DNA from: Rhizosphaericola sp047606825
Lineage (GTDB): Bacteria > Bacteroidota > Bacteroidia > Chitinophagales > Chitinophagaceae
Length of the DNA: 64,000 nt
Reading direction: 5' to 3'
NCBI GenBank assembly: GCA_047606825.1
Contig: JASGDY010000113.1
Location: forward strand, 1-64,000
Below, one piece after another: positions 8,740 through 17,776 of the stretch. A model generated the notes under the pieces. The model searched no databases. It saw only the letters and a program-made list of their open reading frames with translations, and was not told where the DNA came from. The translations under genes and the position numbers were made by a program. Every line of letters begins with the position of its first letter. Within the stretch, counting starts at the first letter, position 1.

Positions 8740-8747
8740 TATCTTTG
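8740..8747 (+). promoter_or_regulatory. -7 box TATCTTTG five bases before a start codon
   Basis: Exact match to the Bacteroidota -7 consensus TAnnTTTG. It ends only four bases before the GTG start at 8752, so transcription starting the usual few bases downstream would give an mRNA with no leader. No -33 TTTG is present at the normal spacing. Confidence 0.4.
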
Positions 8748-8751
8748 ATAG

Positions 8752-9981
8752 GTGAAGACTTTTGTAGTAATCTTATTGAGTTTTTGGCAAGCTGTCGTTA
8801 TGGCGCAGACCATTACCGGAAAGGTTTCGGATGCGGAAAACGGCGCACCTTTGGGCGGCGTGACGGTTTATATCAGCAACTCGTCACGCGCCACGACGAC
8901 CGATGCCAAAGGGCAGTTTTCCATAGAGGGTTTTAATAGTTCTTATGAGTTGATCATTTCGATGGTGGGCTATCAAATCGTGTCGATACCTTCTACCAAT
9001 ATCGGAAAAACACCTTTGGACATCCGGCTGCAACCCAAGGAAAACACACTCGACCCGGTCGCGGTGCAGAGCTATGAAAAGGACGGCTGGAAAAAATGGG
9101 GACGTTTGTTTATCCAACAGTTTATCGGCGCGTTGCCTTATTCCAACCAATGCATCATTAAAAATAAAGAGGCAGTCAAGTTCCGTTATTCCCGTAAAAA
9201 CAACCAATTGGAAGCGGTCGCGTTCGAACCTTTGATAATTGTCAATGATTATTTGGGATATAGGATTCGTTACGATTTGCAATATTTTATAAGTGATTTC
9301 AAGACGCACTATACATTTTATGCAGGTTATCCGGTGTTCAGCAATATTTCCAGCAAAGCACAATATCTCAGAGTCCGCAACAGTAGGAGGGAGGATGTCT
9401 ATGCGTCGTCCTTGCTGCATTTCATGCGGGCACTATACAATGGCCGTTTGGATGCGGAAGGTTTTCAGGTACGCAATATGAAAAAACTTCCCAACCTTGA
9501 AAAAAAGCGCGTGGACAGCATCTACAAAGCCAACACCTATATATCGTTGCTCGCCGACGGCCGCAAGATGGTCATGAACAAGACCGAACAAATATTTCCG
9601 CGCGACTCGCTCAACTATTACAGCGTCGTAAGACGGCAACCCGATATCCTAAATGTATTGGACGATAGACTTTTGTCCAGCAAAGACCTGTCGGTCAGTA
9701 CCGATTCCATCGGGAAAACCTTTGCCATAAAGGATTATCTCCATATTATCTATCCGTCCAAATGGGAGCTGCCCGAATATTACACGGGCAAAATCGGAGT
9801 ATATGCAGACAGTTGTATTACCTCCGTCATTTCATTGCTGGACACCGACACTATACAGGTTTTCTATAACGGTCAATACATTCCGGCGACAAGCGTCTTG
9901 ACCGAACAGTATTGGGGTTGGTCGGAAAAGATTTCCAGTATGTTGCCTTTTGACTATAAAATGGGAAGTATTAAAAAATGA
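8752..9981 (+). CDS. Exported carboxypeptidase-like regulatory domain protein
   Basis: 409-residue exported protein. It has a signal peptide (MKTFVVILLSFWQAVVMAQ), then a CarboxypepD_reg-like beta-sandwich at about 20-100 (ITGKVSDAENGAPLGGVTVY, GQFSIEG, MVGYQ), then about 300 residues of a family frequent in Bacteroidota surface proteins with the pattern W..FIG....N.C.I.N...F.Y....L.A.A..PLII.N..LGY.I.Y. No catalytic motif is recognisable and the function is unknown; a periplasmic or outer-membrane location is inferred. The start is GTG 8752, required to include the signal peptide. It is separate from, but next to, the degenerate PIG-L gene. Confidence 0.65.
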   Translation: MKTFVVILLSFWQAVVMAQTITGKVSDAENGAPLGGVTVYISNSSRATTTDAKGQFSIEGFNSSYELIISMVGYQIVSIPSTNIGKTPLDIRLQPKENTLDPVAVQSYEKDGWKKWGRLFIQQFIGALPYSNQCIIKNKEAVKFRYSRKNNQLEAVAFEPLIIVNDYLGYRIRYDLQYFISDFKTHYTFYAGYPVFSNISSKAQYLRVRNSRREDVYASSLLHFMRALYNGRLDAEGFQVRNMKKLPNLEKKRVDSIYKANTYISLLADGRKMVMNKTEQIFPRDSLNYYSVVRRQPDILNVLDDRLLSSKDLSVSTDSIGKTFAIKDYLHIIYPSKWELPEYYTGKIGVYADSCITSVISLLDTDTIQVFYNGQYIPATSVLTEQYWGWSEKISSMLPFDYKMGSIKK

Positions 9982-10046
9982 ATTGATTTATTATATAACA
10001 TTTACATGCTCTAAAATATTAAAGCTGTACAATAAAAAAATAAAGC

Positions 10047-12440
10047 ATGAGAAAGTATGGCGTATTATTAATAGTTGGTTTGCTCTGTTTGTTGCAATCT
10101 GTTTCTGCTCAGAATGGCAACGATTGGAAGCTTGATGTCCAGCAGTTAAAAACATCGGCATCCTTATTGTTTATAGGTGTGACACCCAATGATTATAATA
10201 AACAGCTTGCACAGTATTTCCTGCATCACAACTTGTATCGTGTTGGATTTCTAAGTTTGACAAGAGGCGAAAATACGGACTTGGACAGTATTGCCTATCC
10301 GTTGCAACCCATGCAGCGAGGTATCTATCATGTCAACAAAGCCGTATCGGAAATCAATCAATGTTATAGCGACCTTTATTGTACGCGGGCTTACGATTTT
10401 TTGTCCAATGAAAGAGAGGACAGTACGGCTGTTTTTGAAAAGTTGTGGGACTGGCGCACGATTGTCGGCGATATCGTTTGGGATATACGCACTTTTTGCC
10501 CTGATGTGATTATCGTTCCGTCTTATAGCCATCTCAATCAGAGAGGAAAACGTTTTTATAGTTTGCGTATGGTACAGGATGCCATTCGTATTGCGGCGGA
10601 TTCCGCCTATTTCAAGGAACAGTTTGACGACAGCCGTTATCCTTGGAAAGCCATACGTGTATTGTCTTTGGACGCACTTGCCGGAAAATTAGATTTTGCT
10701 ATCAATGATTCATTGAACATTAAATATAATCTCCTTGCTGGTCGTCCGTTCCAAAATAGTATCATGGATGGTGTGGACACAAGCTGGGACAGGATATATA
10801 ATGGTTCGGACAATGGGCGGTTTGACAAATATCTGGATTCAATAAAATCCTTAAATTTCCCTGGACTCCAACAGGCAAAATCCTTATTGGCATTGAGGCA
10901 CGCGTTGGATACGACAAATTATTTTAACTCCTTGTGGCGTGAATATAAAGATGGACAACTGAATAATCTTTTGTTGAAATATGCTGGCATCAAGATGTCC
11001 ATTGACTTTGGCCAACCGTTTCTGGTATTGGGAAAACCGTATCGTTATCGTATCAACTACGATGGAGATACTTCGATTTTTAAATTAAAGCATATTCGTT
11101 TTGGTAGGTTTGATACGAGTTTCAATACGATTGCTACGAAATATGCCATCGTTAAGGATTTGGTTTTTTCGAGTAAGGAAACGCCGTATCAGCCTTATTG
11201 GTTGTCGTCTGCCATGGGGTCTGATGGTATGTATGAAATTGGCTCGAGAGCTTATCTCAACAGTCCAACGGACTATAATATTTTTAATGGTACATTTCGT
11301 TTTTTAGCGGATGGATTCTTTATTGACTATAATGTTTTTGCCCATTATCCCAAACCGCAGGATTCCGTTCGGGAGATGCCGATTATTACATTGCCGGGCT
11401 TTTCCAATATCGCGCCCGGTGTCGTGTTGACACATCTGCAACCCAGTAGGAAAAATGAAACAATATATGTCCAGTTGCAGCCCAACTTCACCGAAAAACA
11501 AGTGCCGATAACGATTGACATGATGCGGAAAGGTGTTGTCATCCGTAACAACCAAGGCTTTAAAAGTGGGCGTTCCAAATTATTGTTGGCAACGAAAGAT
11601 ACTGTTGCAGACCTAAACAATGGCAAGAGCCTGGACTGGACGTTTGATATTCCGAAAACTGTTTTGGATTCTTTGGATGGCGACATCGGCGCCGAGATTT
11701 GGCTGGGAAAGGATAAAAACAAACTGAAAATCAATTCCGGCCTTGCCCATATAGCGCTTCCCGGACTTTCGGATATCAACTATCATTTCCAATCTGGTAT
11801 CAGATTGTTGAGTGCAGATACATTTATCGTCGAACAAAAAAATCCAATCGCATTATTGACAGATTCATCGGGCAATCCAGCAGTTCAATTATTTAAAATG
11901 ATCTTGCACAGTTTGCATATCGACTATAAAATGTTGGACATTGGAAAACTTTTTTTGAATGATAGTTTATCATCCTACAGCACGTTGGTAATAGCATCCA
12001 AAGTGCCGTCAGACAAGGATTCCGTACTGTCCCAATATGTCAGCAACGGCGGAAGATTAATTGTTCTTCCATTCCGAAATGACAGTTTGCCATTGTTTAT
12101 AAAAGATTCCGTTGGGATGCGACACGATAATCTTATCGCTGTTTCCGGACTGAAAATAGAGGCATCGGATTCCAGTGCTTTATTGATGATGCCGAATAAA
12201 ATTTCATTTGGACAATATCCAGACAAAGATATCATCAGCACGTGCAATTGGCATTGGAAAGGCCTGCAAAACACAGATGTTCCATTCCGTTATATGATGA
12301 ATGGCGATACGATTGCACCATTGCTTTTTTATCGATATGGAAAAGGCAGTATTGCGCTGAATGCGTTTTTCTTGGATGCAGAAACGTTGGAAAAGCCGTT
12401 TGTCTATAAGTTGTGGGCTAATTTGTTGAAAGAGGAATAA
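10047..12440 (+). CDS. Exported PIG-L/LmbE-type deacetylase homologue, catalytic motif lost
   Basis: 797-residue protein with a signal peptide (about 1-21). The N-terminal third aligns by eye with the PIG-L/LmbE deacetylase domain of long Bacteroidota members: hydrophobic strand, helix, then YRVGFLSLTRGE and DIVWDIRTFCPDVIIV. Active members have AHPDDE after the first strand and a later histidine; here the first motif is GVTPNDY (44-50), and the later segment (about 152-170) keeps one histidine in an unrelated context. Metal binding therefore looks lost. The remainder resembles the beta-rich C-terminal parts of these proteins and ends KLWANLL, as they do. It is more AT-rich than the flanking xyl genes. 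I call it a probable pseudoenzyme, possibly carbohydrate-binding; the function is unknown. Confidence 0.6.
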   Translation: MRKYGVLLIVGLLCLLQSVSAQNGNDWKLDVQQLKTSASLLFIGVTPNDYNKQLAQYFLHHNLYRVGFLSLTRGENTDLDSIAYPLQPMQRGIYHVNKAVSEINQCYSDLYCTRAYDFLSNEREDSTAVFEKLWDWRTIVGDIVWDIRTFCPDVIIVPSYSHLNQRGKRFYSLRMVQDAIRIAADSAYFKEQFDDSRYPWKAIRVLSLDALAGKLDFAINDSLNIKYNLLAGRPFQNSIMDGVDTSWDRIYNGSDNGRFDKYLDSIKSLNFPGLQQAKSLLALRHALDTTNYFNSLWREYKDGQLNNLLLKYAGIKMSIDFGQPFLVLGKPYRYRINYDGDTSIFKLKHIRFGRFDTSFNTIATKYAIVKDLVFSSKETPYQPYWLSSAMGSDGMYEIGSRAYLNSPTDYNIFNGTFRFLADGFFIDYNVFAHYPKPQDSVREMPIITLPGFSNIAPGVVLTHLQPSRKNETIYVQLQPNFTEKQVPITIDMMRKGVVIRNNQGFKSGRSKLLLATKDTVADLNNGKSLDWTFDIPKTVLDSLDGDIGAEIWLGKDKNKLKINSGLAHIALPGLSDINYHFQSGIRLLSADTFIVEQKNPIALLTDSSGNPAVQLFKMILHSLHIDYKMLDIGKLFLNDSLSSYSTLVIASKVPSDKDSVLSQYVSNGGRLIVLPFRNDSLPLFIKDSVGMRHDNLIAVSGLKIEASDSSALLMMPNKISFGQYPDKDIISTCNWHWKGLQNTDVPFRYMMNGDTIAPLLFYRYGKGSIALNAFFLDAETLEKPFVYKLWANLLKEE

Positions 12441-12555
12441 AAGAGACGCTTATGAATATTAAACCTTATATTCAGTCTTCGGTTTCCCATTCCTTAAAAA
12501 AATCCAAAAAAATGAAACCGATTACATTTATTTGTTTACATTCGCTGCTGACACG

Positions 12556-13587
12556 ATGGACAACAAAAAAGAAATAACGATATATGACCTTGCCGATACG
12601 CTCGGTTTGTCGCCAGCGACCATTAGCCGGGCGTTGAACGGTAATCCGCTTGTCAAGGAAAAGACCAGGAAAAAAATCGCTACCACAGCGGAACAACTGG
12701 GCTATCGTATGAACAGTTTTGCCCAGAATATCCGTACTGGAAAGACGAAAACGATTGGCGTCATCGTACACGAACTCCGCAGCAATTTCATCACGTCGGT
12801 ACTTGCAGGCATCGAAAAAGTGGCAAGCAGCAATGGCTATGACATCATCATCGGCCACTCTGCGGAAAATGCCAACAAGGAAGTGCAAAACACACGTAAC
12901 CTGTTCAACAAAAGAGTGGATGGCTTGCTTGCATCTTTGGCGTTTGACACGCTGGATTTCGCCCATTACAAAATTTTTACGGATAAGGGTATTCCGGTTG
13001 TTTTTTATGATCGCTCTTTTGTGCGTGCGCCGTTTCCGAGTGTGGTCCTTGACAATTACAGGGCGGGTTACGACATGACGGAACACTTGATAGCGCAAGG
13101 TTGCAAAAGGATTATGCACGTCACGGCGGACATTTCCAAAAACGTCTATCTCGACCGGTTGGAAGGTTACAAAGCCGCAATGGAGGAACATAAACTTCCC
13201 ATTCCGAAAGATTTTGTGCAGGTAACGACATTGAACGAAGCTGCTGGCGTGGAGCTTGCGGACACAGTCCTAAGGATGAAAGCAAAGCCGGAGGCGATAT
13301 TTGTTACCAATGATTTTTGTGCTGCCGTGATTATGAACCGGTTGTTGGAAAATGGTGTTCGCATACCGGAAGACATTGCCTTTGCGGGGTTCAACGACGA
13401 TTCGATTGCCAAAATCATCCGTCCAAGGTTGACAACCATCTATTATCCCGGTCAACAGATGGGCGAAATCGCGGCACAACGATTAATCAACGAACTCAAA
13501 GACAACAAAAACGCCGCCCTCGAAAGCCAGATTGTCATGCGCCCGCAGTTGGTTGTCAGAGAGTCGTCATTGAAATTGAAGAAGTGA
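12556..13587 (+). CDS. LacI-family transcriptional regulator of xylose genes
   Basis: 343-residue repressor-type regulator: LacI helix-turn-helix and hinge (about 5-60, with YDLADTLGLSPATISRAL) and a periplasmic-binding-protein-like sugar domain (about 65-335). I chose ATG 12556 because MDNKKEITIYDLA is the normal N-terminus; an upstream TTG would add eight residues. It lies 112 bp upstream of xylB and xylA on the same strand, so control of xylose use is the natural inference. An 8-bp palindrome AACGCGTT (13639-13646) in the gap resembles the core of LacI-family operators. Confidence 0.85.
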   Translation: MDNKKEITIYDLADTLGLSPATISRALNGNPLVKEKTRKKIATTAEQLGYRMNSFAQNIRTGKTKTIGVIVHELRSNFITSVLAGIEKVASSNGYDIIIGHSAENANKEVQNTRNLFNKRVDGLLASLAFDTLDFAHYKIFTDKGIPVVFYDRSFVRAPFPSVVLDNYRAGYDMTEHLIAQGCKRIMHVTADISKNVYLDRLEGYKAAMEEHKLPIPKDFVQVTTLNEAAGVELADTVLRMKAKPEAIFVTNDFCAAVIMNRLLENGVRIPEDIAFAGFNDDSIAKIIRPRLTTIYYPGQQMGEIAAQRLINELKDNKNAALESQIVMRPQLVVRESSLKLKK

Positions 13588-13604
13588 GATGGATTTTAAC
13601 TATC

Positions 13605-13624
13605 GGTCGGTAGAGACACCGACC
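13605..13624. repeat. REP-like hairpin
   Basis: Stem of 7 bp (GGTCGGT/ACCGACC) around a 6-base loop, directly after the LacI-type gene. The GGTCGGT...ACCGACC pattern is shared with the larger repeat copies at 31665-31790 and 56079-56180. It may stop transcription from the regulator gene. Confidence 0.5.
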
Positions 13625-13638
13625 AGTAGCGTAGGTTT

Positions 13639-13657
13639 AACGCGTTGGCAATATTGC
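13639..13657. promoter_or_regulatory. Candidate operator between the LacI-type gene and xylB
   Basis: Two adjoining palindromes: AACGCGTT (13639-13646), with the central CG typical of LacI-family operators, and GCAATATTGC (13648-13657). They lie about 45-60 bp before the xylB start. The assignment as the site of the neighbouring regulator is inference. Confidence 0.35.
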
Positions 13658-13699
13658 AACCGATTTCTTTTGTATAATCGTTTTTAATTTAAAACAACA

Positions 13700-15178
13700 A
13701 TGTATCTACTTGGCATAGACCTTGGCACTTCCTTTATAAAAGCTACTTTGGTGGATGCAACCACCAAAAAGCCAATTATTTCCCTTACTTATCCCGAACA
13801 GGAAATCCCGATTGACGCGGCACAACCTGACTGGGCGGAGCAAGACCCCAATCTTTGGTGGAGCAATGTCCAGGCGGTGATCTTGAAACTCAAACAATCG
13901 CATGGACAGCTTTTCCCCGCGATTGCAGCCATTGGTATCGCTTACCAGATGCACGGTCTGGTCTGTGTGGACAAACATAAAAACGTACTCCGCGAAAGCA
14001 TTATCTGGTGCGACAGCCGCGCGGTCGCGATTGGCAAACAGGCATTTGAAACTATCGGAAAGGAAAAATGCCTTGCGCATTTGTTGAACTCGCCCGGAAA
14101 TTTTACCGCATCCAAACTCAAATGGGTCAAGGACAACGAGCCGGAAACCTATAACAGGATTGACAAGATCATGCTGCCCGGTGATTTCATTGCGATGAAA
14201 CTGACAGGCGAAACCAATACAAGCATCTCGGCGTTGAGCGAGGGTGTTTTTTGGGATTTCAAGGAACGGAAGGTTTCGGACGACGTGTTGAACTATTACG
14301 GTTTTGACAAAAAAATCATTCCCGACATACAAAATGTTTTTGAAAACCATGGAACGGTTACAGACGATATTGCCGAAAAATTGGGACTTCCCAAAGGTAT
14401 CCCCGTTGCCTACAAAGCGGGCGACCAACCCAACAACGCGTTGTCGCTCCATGCGCTGAAACCTGGCGAGGTTGCCGCGACGGCCGGTACATCGGGTGTC
14501 GTCTATGCCGTTACCGACCAGTTGTTGTACGACCGGGAATCACGCATCAATGGTTTTGCGCACGTCAACCACACCAACGAACAGCCGCGGATCGGCGTGT
14601 TGCTCAACATCAACGGCGTCGGCATTGCCAATAGCTGGATGCGCAAAATCGCAGCGAACGGTCTCGGCTATCATGCAATGAACGAAAAAGCCGCACAAGT
14701 CAAGCCCGGCAGCGACGGTTTGCAGGTCTTGCCGTTTGGAAACGGAGCGGAGCGTATGCTCGGCAACCGGATCATACAGGCGCATATTGACAATATCCAG
14801 TTCAATATCCACGGCGACGCGCATCTCTACCGTGCGGTGCAGGAGGGCATTGCGTTTGCATTCCGTTACGGCGTGGACATCATCCGCGAAAACGGTTTGG
14901 ACTTGTCCGTCATCCGTGTCGCCCATGCCAATATGTTTTTGAGTCCTGTTTTTGCGCAGACATTTGTCAATACCCTTTCCGTCCCGATTGAGTTGTATCC
15001 CGTCGATGGAAGCGTGGGCGCGGCTTTGGGTGCAGGTATCGGTGCAGGTGTTTTTGCCAATGAGGACGAGGCTTTCGCGGACACCAAGCCTATCAAGCGT
15101 ATCGTGCCGGAAACGACGGATTTGTATGAAACATTATACCAAAGTTGGAAAGAATTATTAAATAAACATATCATTTGA
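13700..15178 (+). CDS. xylB: Xylulokinase
   Basis: FGGY-family sugar kinase that phosphorylates D-xylulose to xylulose 5-phosphate, feeding the pentose phosphate pathway. The 492-residue protein has the N-terminal ATPase signature GIDLGTSFIKA (5-15), the substrate-contact segment AYQMHGLV (81-88), the catalytic aspartate at D242 in AGDQPNNA, and the glycine-rich nucleotide loop TAGTSG. Length fits the family (about 480-500). It is followed after 158 bp by xylA. Neighbourhood (LacI regulator, xylose isomerase) supports xylulose over other FGGY substrates. Confidence 0.93.
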   Translation: MYLLGIDLGTSFIKATLVDATTKKPIISLTYPEQEIPIDAAQPDWAEQDPNLWWSNVQAVILKLKQSHGQLFPAIAAIGIAYQMHGLVCVDKHKNVLRESIIWCDSRAVAIGKQAFETIGKEKCLAHLLNSPGNFTASKLKWVKDNEPETYNRIDKIMLPGDFIAMKLTGETNTSISALSEGVFWDFKERKVSDDVLNYYGFDKKIIPDIQNVFENHGTVTDDIAEKLGLPKGIPVAYKAGDQPNNALSLHALKPGEVAATAGTSGVVYAVTDQLLYDRESRINGFAHVNHTNEQPRIGVLLNINGVGIANSWMRKIAANGLGYHAMNEKAAQVKPGSDGLQVLPFGNGAERMLGNRIIQAHIDNIQFNIHGDAHLYRAVQEGIAFAFRYGVDIIRENGLDLSVIRVAHANMFLSPVFAQTFVNTLSVPIELYPVDGSVGAALGAGIGAGVFANEDEAFADTKPIKRIVPETTDLYETLYQSWKELLNKHII

Positions 15179-15245
15179 TTCAATAAAAACATTGTTCTTT
15201 TCCCACATTGGTCGAGACAGGTAGTAGTTGGAAAAATAGGTGGCT

Positions 15246-15302
15246 TACAGATGCCACGGAAAACCACAGAAGTTTTATCCGTGCTGATCCGTGTAATCTG
15301 TG
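15246..15302. repeat. Inverted repeat between xylB and xylA
   Basis: Arms 15246-15260 and 15288-15302 pair at about 12 of 15 positions (CACGGA...TCCGTG core, AGAT...ATCT outside). It sits in the 158-bp xylB-xylA gap and could form an intercistronic stem-loop affecting stability of the two halves of the message. No terminator-like U-tract follows. Confidence 0.45.
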
Positions 15303-15336
15303 AGAAAAAATCTTTAATTAAATAAAAATTATAAAA

Positions 15337-16665
15337 ATGGGTATCGTATTAGGAGAAAAAGAATATTTCAAAGGCATCGGACAGATTGCCTATGAAGGAC
15401 CAGAATCCCAGAATCCACTGGCATTTCGGTGGTATGACGCGGAAAGGATTGTCGCCGGAAAGACCATGCGTGACTGGATGCGTTTTGCGGGTGCGTATTG
15501 GCATTCTTTCTGCGCCAATGGCTCCGACCCGTTCGGAGGGCCGACGCAGGATTTTGCATGGAACCAACAAGCGGATGCGGTGGCTGCTGCCAAGGATAAG
15601 ATGGATGCTGCGTTTGAGTTTTTTACCAAACTGGGGTTGCCGTTTTACTGTTTCCATGACGTGGATTTGGTCAATTTTGGCAATGACGTTGTCGAAAATG
15701 AAAAACGTCTGCAAGCACTTGTCGATTACGCCAAAGAAAAACAGGCCGCAAGCGGCGTGAAGTTGCTTTGGGGTACCGCCAATGTTTTTTCGCATAAAAG
15801 ATATATGAACGGTGCGTCCACCAATCCTGATTTCCACGTGTTGTCACATGCGGCCACACAGGTCAAAGGCGCGATTGACGCGACGATTGCCTTGGGCGGC
15901 GAAAACTATGTGTTCTGGGGCGGTCGTGAAGGTTATATGTCACTTCTCAACACCGACATGAAACGCGAAAAAGAACATCTCGCACGCTTCCTGCATACCG
16001 CAAAAGATTATGCCCGCAAAAACGGTTTTACAGGTACTTTCCTCATAGAACCTAAACCATGCGAACCGACCAAGCACCAATACGACTATGATGCAGAAAC
16101 GGTTATCGGTTTCCTCCGTGCCAACGATCTGGACAAGGATTTCAAACTCAACCTGGAAGTCAACCACGCGACTTTGGCGGGACATACTTTCACACACGAG
16201 TTGCAGTGCGCTGCCGATGTCGGCCTGCTCGGAAGCCTGGATGCCAACCGCGGCGACTATCAAAATGGCTGGGACACCGACCAGTTCCCCAACAATATCA
16301 ATGAACTGACCGAAGCGTTCCTTATCATCATCGAAGCTGGCGGACTGAAAACCGGTGGTGTCAATTTCGACGCGAAAATCCGACGCAACTCCACCGACAC
16401 GGACGATATCTTCCATGCGCATATTGGTGGTATGGACGCATTTGCGAGAGGTTTGCTCACCGCAGAAAAAGTGTTGAACAGCACCAAATACAAGGAATTG
16501 CGCCAGGAACGTTACGCCAGCTTCGATTCCGGTAAAGGAAAAGAATATGAAGAAGGCAAACTGTCGCTCGAAGACTTGCGCACCTACGCCATTGAAAAAG
16601 GCGAGCCACAATCCCAGAGCGGCAAACAGGAACTTTTTGAGAACTTCGTCAACTGGAGCATCTAA
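15337..16665 (+). CDS. xylA: Xylose isomerase
   Basis: Converts D-xylose to D-xylulose using two divalent metals. The 442-residue protein is the long (group II) type. Catalytic residues are visible: H107 and D110 in FHDVD, with metal-binding E238 and K240 in IEPKPCEPTKHQYD. The start MGIVLGEKEYF is the typical N-terminus. It follows xylB, in the order kinase then isomerase, downstream of a LacI-type regulator. A 13-bp stem with a GAAA loop and T-run after the stop is a good terminator. Confidence 0.96.
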   Translation: MGIVLGEKEYFKGIGQIAYEGPESQNPLAFRWYDAERIVAGKTMRDWMRFAGAYWHSFCANGSDPFGGPTQDFAWNQQADAVAAAKDKMDAAFEFFTKLGLPFYCFHDVDLVNFGNDVVENEKRLQALVDYAKEKQAASGVKLLWGTANVFSHKRYMNGASTNPDFHVLSHAATQVKGAIDATIALGGENYVFWGGREGYMSLLNTDMKREKEHLARFLHTAKDYARKNGFTGTFLIEPKPCEPTKHQYDYDAETVIGFLRANDLDKDFKLNLEVNHATLAGHTFTHELQCAADVGLLGSLDANRGDYQNGWDTDQFPNNINELTEAFLIIIEAGGLKTGGVNFDAKIRRNSTDTDDIFHAHIGGMDAFARGLLTAEKVLNSTKYKELRQERYASFDSGKGKEYEEGKLSLEDLRTYAIEKGEPQSQSGKQELFENFVNWSI

Positions 16666-16692
16666 AAAAGCAAAAGTTAAAAGTCAAAAACA

Positions 16693-16724
16693 AAAACGGG
16701 TCGTCGAAAGGCGGCCTGTTTTGT
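16693..16724 (+). terminator. Rho-independent terminator after xylA
   Basis: Thirteen-base-pair stem including G-T pairs (arms 16693-16705 and 16710-16722) closed by a GAAA tetraloop, the right arm ending in TTTT. It lies 27 bp after the xylA stop and separates it from the convergent LysR gene. Confidence 0.65.
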
Positions 16725-16766
16725 GTCTACGAAAAAGGGTAAGGAAAGTGCTTTGTTGGTGTAGGC

Positions 16767-17678
16767 TTACATAAACGATTTCGAACAAAATTCATTCTCA
16801 AGTAATTGTTCAATACGCTTTATCTCGTCCATAAACAATGACTGCTTACGTTTGCCGAAGTACAAGGCTTTTTCAATCGGTGTATATCCTTCCCAAATCT
16901 TTCTAACAGCATTGTTTTCAAGGACATCTTTACACAAAAAATCAGGTAAAACCGCAAGCCCGTTTCCGATAGAAAGGCAGCGGATGATGGAAAATTTATT
17001 GGGAACAATATAATTGGGAAGGAAATCAGTGCGTTCTCCAAAATTCTTTTCCCAGAAAGTATTCAGCACTTCCATGTCAGAAGCGGTGCTGTACCAAAAC
17101 TGCGATTTCAGCCATTCCTTCACTGCTTTTTTATCTTTCATATTTAAGGAACAAAATGAAGATAAATCCATATCCTTGCCAGCGACAAGCACCAGTTTTT
17201 CGGTTGCAAATGGTTGATAAACCAAATTGCCGTCATTGCTTTTTATGTTGGATAGAATTAAATCAACAGAACCATTTTCTAGCGAATGAACCAACTGCTC
17301 GTTGTTTCCGAATTGCATAATAAGGTTAAAACCGAGTTGCGGAATGTGCTGTTCCAAAACTTGCTGAAACGTTTCCACGCACATTCCTACGCTTATCGTT
17401 GGCCTTTCAGCACCCGATTTGCGCTGAAAACGTGTTTCAATATCTTCTAGGCATTGCACCGAATTTAAAATCTGCTGGTATAGTAGTTTTCCTTTTTCTG
17501 TTGGTATCATTTTTCGAGGAGTACGCTCAAATAAAGGAAAGCCGGTGTATGCTTCCAAAGCGTTGAGATGTAACCCGATGCCTGGTTGCGATACAAATAA
17601 CTGTTTTGCCGCACCACTCATCGTCCCCGTGTCATAAATCGCTTTGAAGGTTCTGAACCATTCTAGATTAGCCTGCAT
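16767..17678 (-). CDS. LysR-family transcriptional regulator
   Basis: 303-residue LysR-type regulator: winged helix-turn-helix at about 5-64 (SGAAKQLFVSQPGIGLHL, then LFERTPRKMIPTEKG) and a substrate-binding domain of two alpha/beta lobes from about 92. It is divergent from the MdaB-like reductase across 98 bp that contain a perfect 16-bp AT palindrome, so autoregulation plus control of the reductase is the standard expectation. The gene is visibly AT-richer than xylA next door, which may point to acquisition. The effector is unknown. Confidence 0.88.
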   Translation of the reverse strand: MQANLEWFRTFKAIYDTGTMSGAAKQLFVSQPGIGLHLNALEAYTGFPLFERTPRKMIPTEKGKLLYQQILNSVQCLEDIETRFQRKSGAERPTISVGMCVETFQQVLEQHIPQLGFNLIMQFGNNEQLVHSLENGSVDLILSNIKSNDGNLVYQPFATEKLVLVAGKDMDLSSFCSLNMKDKKAVKEWLKSQFWYSTASDMEVLNTFWEKNFGERTDFLPNYIVPNKFSIIRCLSIGNGLAVLPDFLCKDVLENNAVRKIWEGYTPIEKALYFGKRKQSLFMDEIKRIEQLLENEFCSKSFM

Positions 17679-17682
17679 ATTG

Positions 17683-17698
17683 TATAATAATTATTATA
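17683..17698. promoter_or_regulatory. 16-bp palindrome, candidate LysR-type binding site
   Basis: Perfect palindrome TATAATAATTATTATA just upstream of the LysR gene start and 78 bp before the divergent reductase start. LysR-type regulators bind interrupted dyads of the T-N11-A kind in such gaps; an AT-only palindrome can also arise by chance in AT-rich DNA. Confidence 0.4.
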
Positions 17699-17742
17699 GT
17701 TATATATAATTTGTATTATTTTTATTTCACAAAACTACTGGA

Positions 17743-17750
17743 TAATTTTG
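17743..17750 (+). promoter_or_regulatory. -7 box of the mdaB-like gene
   Basis: TAATTTTG matches TAnnTTTG and lies 26 bases before the ATG at 17777. The -33 position has a T-run without G, so this is a half match. Confidence 0.45.
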
Positions 17751-17776
17751 CAACCGGATAACAAAATATAAAACAA

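Noticed and set aside
12532..12555. Upstream TTG start for the LacI-type regulator
   Set aside because: The eight added residues are absent from the family and ATG 12556 gives the standard N-terminus.
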